Origin: Atkinsonella hypoxylon
Taxonomy: Eukaryota > Ascomycota > Sordariomycetes > Hypocreales > Clavicipitaceae
Direction: 5' to 3'
Assembly (NCBI GenBank): GCA_000729835.1
Contig: JFHB01000319.1
Location: forward strand, 1 to 25,072
DNA: 25,072 bases
A program made the translations under genes and the position numbers. Below the pieces are notes generated by a model. It searched no databases and was not told where the DNA came from. It saw only the letters and a list, made by a program, of their open reading frames with translations. Positions 19,376 to 25,072 of the stretch are shown here, in pieces (position 1 is the stretch's first letter; the number at the start of each line of letters is the position of its first letter).

Positions 19376-20490
19376 ACTACCTTCTTATATAGCCTCTTTC
19401 TTATTGTCTTTATTAGCACCTTTAGTTATTTAATTATAGCTAAAAAGCCTCCTTAAAACTGTAAGAATCTTATAAATATATAGAATATTATTAGCAGAAG
19501 AATCCTTTTTACTGCTCTCTCTTATTAGGTTACTCTCTCTTAGAATAGCTAAATAAATATCTTTTCTTTAATAACGCTTATTAATATAGTAAGTCTTTTA
19601 TAATAAAGCTTTTAATTAAACTTCTATTCTCTTATTATACTAATAAACCTTACCTCTTTAGTATAAATTTACCTTTAAGCTTTAAGTCTATAGAGGTAAC
19701 AACATTAGTGCTAATAGATACTTAATATACACTAAAGTTGCTTTTTAATAAAGTTCTATACCTAATATACCTCTAAAAGCTATTAAATTCTTTTACAATT
19801 AGAATCTTAAGGCTTAGTTTATTAATAGCACTGCAAAAAAAGGCTTCTTTTTATATAAGATTGCGCTAGAATTAAATATTAAGAACTTTATCTTTATTCT
19901 AACTAAAATAGCTTATTCTTATAGATATTTCTATTATACACTTACTAATTATTAAGAGCGCTATAAAGCTCTTTTAATCTTATTCTTTAGTAAAGAAAAC
20001 AGTATATTTTGCTTCTATTGCACTAATATATATCTTTAGATAGTTACCTTATTTAAGGAATATATCTACTTTCTATTTTATAGCTGCACCTCTCTTAAGG
20101 ATGTTTATAGCAGCTTATATAGTAATTGCGTCTAAAGTAGCTTTACTGCTGTAAGCTATAAGTAGTAATTCGCAAAAGGTTACAGTAACTACAGTTAGAT
20201 TTACTATAATACTTCTTTTATTATATTTTAGAGTAAAGACTAGGTAGATTAACTATTTATTCTTTTAAGGCTCTAGAAGGTTCTTTATAAAGATCTTTCT
20301 CTCTTTATAGCAGTTAATATCTCTTACTTTTTCCCTTAAATATTAAAACTACTAGAATTTTGCTAAAAGATTAAGTATAAATTGCTTAAGTTAAGAAAAA
20401 AAAACAGAAAAAGGGCAAAAGCTAAGCAGCCTTTTTAGTTAAAATAGAGTAGAACTATACTTATTTTTAGTGGTTTTTAAAAACTTCTTA
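19376..20490 (+). pseudogene. A2 copy of the unrecognised plus-strand reading frame
   Basis: This matches A1 8666-9780. The plus frame reads IALELNIKNFIFILTKIAYS and YSCTSLKDVYSSLYSNC again, with more GC kept than in A1 (for example FCFYC near 20010). One Trp codon, TGG near 20470, survives where A1 has TAG. The Lys-rich stretch (about 20395-20420) has a different length from A1, so small indels accompany RIP. No known domain is recognised. It is the best copy in the window for reconstructing what this frame once encoded, but it lacks the 5' portion. Confidence 0.42.
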
Positions 20491-20699
20491 TATATTCTAT
20501 TTAATCTAAGCTTATAGTCTTAATTTAATTAGCTTTAAATCTTTAAATAATCTTAATATACTATTATTAAATCTTAGTTAGTTTTAAATATATAAATAAA
20601 TAAACTTAACCTTTCTTCTCCTTAAAGCTAAAGATATAAAGACTATAGTATTAGCTTTTATAAAAGCTATAATAAGTTATATATCTTAGTAAAGTTATA

Positions 20700-21570
20700 G
20701 GTAAATTACTAAGATTAAATAATATTATTAATCTCCTTATAGCTTCTATACTTTTCTTTAAGTATTATTAGCAGATAAACTTCTATTATATACTTTAAAT
20801 AACGTTATAGTAGAAGGTTTACTTTAGTGTTATTATCCTTAAAATTCTTTTTTTAGTATAGCTATAATATATAGTCCTTAGAAACTATTTAATCTAATAT
20901 ATTATATTAAGCATTAGTAAATTATAATTTATTAGTATTTTGCTTAAAGTTACTAGTGTTTTTACTATACTAGGCAGTATATTGTAGAGTATAGAGCTAT
21001 TTATTAGCAGTAAAAGTCTACTATCCCTTTAGATTAAGCTTAAACTTCTTAATATAATCCCTAAAAATAGTTTTATTAAGCACTATACTATTTAGAGTCT
21101 TTAAACAGTAAGCACTAGTAACTTTTGCTTAGCTATATATCTTAAAAGAACTATTCTATTGTATTACTAACTTCTTCTTTATTAATATATCTATAACTCT
21201 TTATATATTATATATAAGAACTAGATCTTTTAGAACTAATTAATCTTTCTTCTTTTATAATAATGCCTTTTAGTTCTAATTTATCTAATTAGTTAAGTAT
21301 TACCTAAATATAAAGACTTTTATATAAGCCTTTTAGATATCTACTTTCTTTTATTCTAGTATTTTAACTCTTACTTTAAAGAGATTCTATATTATTATAA
21401 CTTCTAACTAATTAATTAACCTCTAAGTAGAAAATTTAATCTCTAAAGGAAGAATAAGCTTTTAACTATAAATTAGGTAGAAAGTAGATTTACTATATAA
21501 CGCTTATACAGCTATATAGTTTACTAATAGTGCTTTATTTAGCAATTTAAACTACTTATTATTAGAACCT
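20700..21570 (-). pseudogene. A2 integrase C-terminal region and end of pol
   Basis: Equivalent of A1 9990-10860. The YxLE-LDSIVLNKT-like segment recurs at about 21030-21110, and the polar tail runs to about 20750. It differs from A1 mainly by transitions. The convergent plus-strand frame begins about 250 bases to the left. Confidence 0.62.
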
Positions 21571-22180
21571 TTTATCTTTAAAAGAGTAGATATAAGTATT
21601 TAATAACTAGCTTTAATAGGTAAATTAGCTTTTAAATTATACACTAATGTTTTAATCCCTTTAATCTTAATAGCTTTAACTGCTTTTTTAAGATTTCTAT
21701 ATATTTCTAGCTCTTTATTAAAAACTAGAAATTAGAAAACTCTAAATTATATAATTAGTTTTATTAAGAACTTCTAAATAGCTATAATATTAGTATACTA
21801 TATAGAGTATGCTTCTATCTATTTAGTAAGGTTATATTTTGCTTTTAGAAGATACTTAAAACTATAATTAAGTAGTATATATTAAGTGTTAATATATATC
21901 TTACTTATTAAGTTGCCTAAAGCTACTAATATTAATAATTCTTTAGGCCTTTAAGGAGTAAACTTTTAGTATACCTTATAATAGAAAATTATTACTTAAA
22001 CTATATTCTAGAGCTCTTTCTAAAAGTACTTAATTCTAACTACTTAAAATATAACTTCTATACCTTTATAACCTATTTACTTATATAAAGCCTTAATAAT
22101 CTTTTTTTATTGCATTAAGTCTTTAATAACTAAAGTAAAACCCTTTATTATACTAATTAGTCTCTTTTATAATAGGCCTT
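21570..22180 (-). pseudogene. A2 integrase relic
   Basis: Equivalent of A1 10870-11480, with the same order of zinc-binding remnant (about 21970-21985), first catalytic segment (about 21890) and final YNLKANLPIKAS-like segment (about 21600-21640). The active-site codons carry G-to-A changes as in A1. TAA/TAG stops throughout show it is dead. Called through its collinearity with A1. Confidence 0.8.
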
Positions 22181-22394
22181 TATCTAAGAAGTATTACTTA
22201 GCACTTATATAAAGTTGCTTATACTTACTCTTATTTAGATTAAATAGTCTTTATAATATTAAAAGGAAATCTATAATTTATTAAGTCCTAAGAGTATAGT
22301 ATACTCTATTATATAGCTAGATCTTATTAACGTTAAGCTATAAATTAATAAAATCTTTAATGTTCCCTTTAGCTGCTTAATTTAATATATTAAA

Positions 22395-22780
22395 AGGCCT
22401 ACTCTCTTTATACAATAAAGTATTAGCTATTTTATTCTTTTCTCCTAGAATATACTTAGCTATAAAATTAAACAGTATAATGTAGCTAATCTATTGTATA
22501 ATAAGTGCACTTAGAACGTTATTAATAGCGCTATTAAGCTAATATATAAGCACCTAAGAATTAGTCTCTAGAGTAAAAGGAACTTTATAGAGATAAATTT
22601 ATAGCCTTCTTAATGTATAAATAATAGCTCTATATTTCTACTTTATTCTATTATACTTAATTTCTAAATTGCTTTAATATCTACTTTTATATTATATAGA
22701 GTATTATTACCTATTAATAATTTACATTAAAACTACTCTTTATTCTTTTAAGTTTATATTAACTATTAATATAATTTCCT
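22395..22780 (-). pseudogene. A2 RNase H relic
   Basis: Equivalent of A1 11690-12070. It begins with VNI-LK (about 22730-22765) and ends with ILGEKNKIANTLLYK-like sequence (about 22398-22445). Some codons are less damaged than in A1, others more, as expected for independent RIP. It follows reverse transcriptase directly in minus order. Confidence 0.85.
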
Positions 22781-23004
22781 TAGTGCTTAAGCTAAGATTA
22801 ATTATTATAAGAACTAATATAGTTATTATTATATACTTAAGAACCTTTATAGTGTTCTTTTAGTTTAGTTCTTAAGTTTACTTAGTACTTTTCTTAAGTA
22901 AGATTATAAGAGGCTTAGCTTTTATAGAGTAATACTATACCTAAATGTAATAATAGCCTATAAGCTTAAGAAAGAATTTAACCTTAAAAATATTTTTATA
23001 CTTT

Positions 23005-23680
23005 ATTTACTCTAGAATCTTTATTACCTTTACTTCTAAAGGTCTTTTTCTATTAGTGCTATATATAAATCTAATAATCTTTATAGTCTTTTAGTATAGC
23101 TTTAATTTTACAGTAGATATAGTGTAATTAGCTAGCTTAATATTAATAAGAACTTTATTAATATTAATTAAATATTCTATAATATATCTTTATATATTAA
23201 GTAACACTTTCTCTCTATTATATATAGTAGTAAAGCCTTTTACTGTAATATTATCTAAGAAAAGCTTATAAGTATAAAGAATTAGGTTAAAAAGAATTCT
23301 TTTTACTATTTAAATAAATTAAGCAATAGAGTTAGTTGCTCCTTAAGGAAGTATATAAAGTTATAGAAGCTTTATTACTATTAAAATTATTATTAAGTCT
23401 CTACTTTCCTTTATAAGTAGTACTTAGTTATAGCTTAATAGTAAATTAATAACTAAAAGTATTTTATATATTCTAAATTCTTTATTAAAAGCCTTTACTT
23501 CTTCTAGAATATAGGTATTCTATATTATAATCTTATTGTAAGCTGTTGTAAATAGCACTAGCTATATCTCTTTATTCTTCTTTATTACTAAAAAGTAAGG
23601 GTTTCTATAAAATCTATAGCTCTTTTTTAATAACCTATACTAAAGCTTCTTTTTTAATAAATTAACTAGTCTTCTTTATA
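23005..23680 (-). pseudogene. A2 reverse transcriptase relic
   Basis: Equivalent of A1 12300-12970. RNPYFLV lies at about 23580-23620 and the catalytic box FLDN at 23250-23261 (TTC TTA GAT AAT), followed by ITVKG. The ATNSI motif lies at about 23315-23340. The second catalytic Asp is Asn, and TAA/TAG stops are scattered through the domain. The polyprotein frame continues to the right through about 24490 without a nameable motif. Confidence 0.87.
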
Positions 23681-24489
23681 AACTAATAGGTATTAGTATT
23701 AACTTTACTTTCTAAGCTCTATAAGTAATAGTATAAATAACTTAAGGTAGTATAACTAAAGAATTAATCTTTCTATACTCTAATAAGTTCTATATTAGTG
23801 CTGCCTCTTAGTTATAGAGAATTTCCTTAAAAATATTAACTTCTTCTTCTATTAAATATTTTTATACTTATTTAACTATTTAATCTAAATGCTTTTTTAT
23901 TATTTAGAATTCTTAGAGCTTTTTACTAAATCTTTCTATAATATATTTAGTATATTTTTCTAATTTATTTAAGTGTACTTTTGCCTCTTTTTACTTCTTC
24001 TATTTCTACTTAAGGTCTCTATTAAGTGTAAATCTATCTAAAGAAATATTATCTTTTAGTAGAATCTTATTAGCTTTCTGCTTATATAATATATTTACCT
24101 TTAAATTAATTAGTTATAATTACCTTAAGGGCTAAATCTCTTTTACAGCCTCTTTAAGTTAGCTTCTATACTAGTTAGCTATTCCCTTTATTATAAGGTT
24201 AATAATAGCTATACCTTTATTCTCTATTATAGATACTAGCTCTTTATTATTGTTTAACTTAGCTTTAAGACTCTCTTTAACTATTTAATTATAGACTAAA
24301 TCCTTAAATAGCCTATTAATTAAGATTAAATTAATATTAGCAGCTGTTACTTTATCTATTACTATTTTCTATTTAATACTTCTAGTAACCCTTAAGACTA
24401 ATATAATATTACTAAAACAGCACTTTAAGAGAAGCTTATCTCCTTTATTACTATACTTAAAGGTAACTTTAGCTATATATATAAAAGGC

Positions 24490-24730
24490 ATTCTAAGGAT
24501 TAATTATATATATAAAGACTTTAGTGTAATATAAAAGTAAATTAGCGTTTAAATATTTCTAAGGTATAGCTTTATTATTACCTCTCTTAATATTATAAGC
24601 TTATATAATATAAAAGATATAGTAGTAGTTTTTTACTTTATTAGAGTTATTTTTAAATTAAGCTTTTTAATAAGATCCTTAGTAATAATATTTCTTTATA
24701 AACTATAATTTATAAGACTATTAATAAGTA
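24490..24730 (-). pseudogene. A2 aspartic protease relic
   Basis: Equivalent of A1 13780-14020. The active-site triplet D-x-G is decayed further: the catalytic Asp codon is now AAT (about 24702-24710). GNIITKDLIK follows leftwards. From 24730 to the window end (25072) the linker towards gag continues, matching A1 14020-14366 with no domain recognised. Confidence 0.72.
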
Positions 24731-25072
24731 AAGAGTTTAGGCTTTTAAGCTATACTTAAAGGTAAGGTAAGTTCTATAAATAGCTTATAATTACTTTTAG
24801 CTTTAGAATACTATTTAATTCTTTAATATAAAGCGTATTTATTTATAGGTTTATAATAAACTTCTTCTCTTTAATATAATTTCCTATTTATTCTTATATA
24901 ATATTCTATAAATTCTTCTAGATACTACTAAGCAGCTATTTTATATATTTATTAGTAATATCTTTTTTATTGTTTTCTACTGCCTCTTTAACTATAGTAG
25001 ATATTGTCTTAATAATATTAATTAATTAATCTTTTTGCTTCTTAACTTTTTACCTTTTCCTTAGAATAGAAT

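Larger units (their letters stand above)
19376..25072 (-). mobile_element. Element A2: second family A copy, interrupted by X and cut by the window end
   Basis: This is collinear with A1 from 8666 to 14366, in the same order and strand: the shared plus-strand frame, then the integrase, RNase H, reverse transcriptase and protease of the minus-strand pol. Its left end is the outer terminus of the X LTR. The remaining 3' part (equivalent of 5647-8665) should therefore be on the far side of X, left of the window. Gag and the 5' LTR should lie right of 25072. The first five bases, ACTAC, are the predicted target duplication of X and match 8666-8670 in A1. Confidence 0.8.
19376..25072. repeat. Long dispersed repeat, copy 2 (partner 8666-14366)
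   Basis: This is the second copy of the 5.7-kb repeat, in direct orientation. It is listed separately because its left edge is a sharp breakpoint defined by the X LTR and its right edge is only the window end. Confidence 0.93.

Noticed and set aside
1..25072. Intact short ORFs, tRNA or rRNA genes, CRISPR arrays, bacterial promoters
   Set aside because: ORFs without stops are short and follow AT-rich chance; no cloverleaf-compatible GC stems, no spaced short repeats and no structured RNA seen.
1..25072. Organellar or Plasmodium-like AT-rich DNA
   Set aside because: The transition-only divergence between repeats, loss of CA/TG and fungal gypsy motifs point to RIP in fungal nuclear DNA rather than a naturally AT-rich genome.

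Overview
The window is a block of dead transposable elements from a filamentous ascomycete-type fungus. It looks like repeat-induced point mutation (RIP). The sequence is extremely A+T-rich and TA-rich, CA and TG dinucleotides are strongly depleted, CpG is nearly absent, and related copies differ almost only by C-to-T and G-to-A changes. Decayed reading frames are broken by TAA and TAG, which RIP makes from CAA, CAG and TGG. TGA is very rare anywhere in the window. I find no intact gene, no tRNA or rRNA, and no CRISPR array. All calls below are relics recognised by translating the decayed frames.

Layout. I read three nested Ty3/gypsy LTR retrotransposon copies of two families, all with gag-pol on the minus strand. 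(1) Element A2 (19376 to beyond 25072) is the oldest host copy. (2) Element X (1-19375, its 3' end lying left of the window) appears inserted into A2. Its 5' LTR is 19133-19375 and abuts A2 exactly. (3) Element A1 (about 5647-17383) is a second copy of family A inserted into the gag gene of X. It is bounded by two 485-bp direct repeats (its LTRs) and by a RIP-damaged target duplication GGTAT/AGTAT. X therefore lies in two pieces: 5' LTR and gag 5' half at 17388-19375, and gag 3' half, protease, reverse transcriptase, RNase H and integrase from 5646 down to 1.

A1 and A2 align collinearly (8666-14366 against 19376-25072). The alignment stops on the left exactly where the X LTR ends, as expected if X interrupted A2. 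Leftwards, family A carries gag, protease, reverse transcriptase (FLDD/VKG type), RNase H and integrase, ending near 10.0 kb in A1. Between the end of pol and the 3' LTR lie about 3.7-4 kb where the better reading frames are on the opposite (plus) strand. Family A therefore looks ambisense, with a large extra reading region convergent with gag-pol. I do not recognise its product. This is the most unusual feature of the window.

Three short stretches keep CpG and CA/TG: the outer edge of each A1 LTR (about 5649-5770 and 17230-17383) and the outer edge of the X LTR (about 19318-19375). They mark element borders independently of the coding evidence. Domain limits are approximate, since RIP has removed start codons, stop codons and many catalytic residues.
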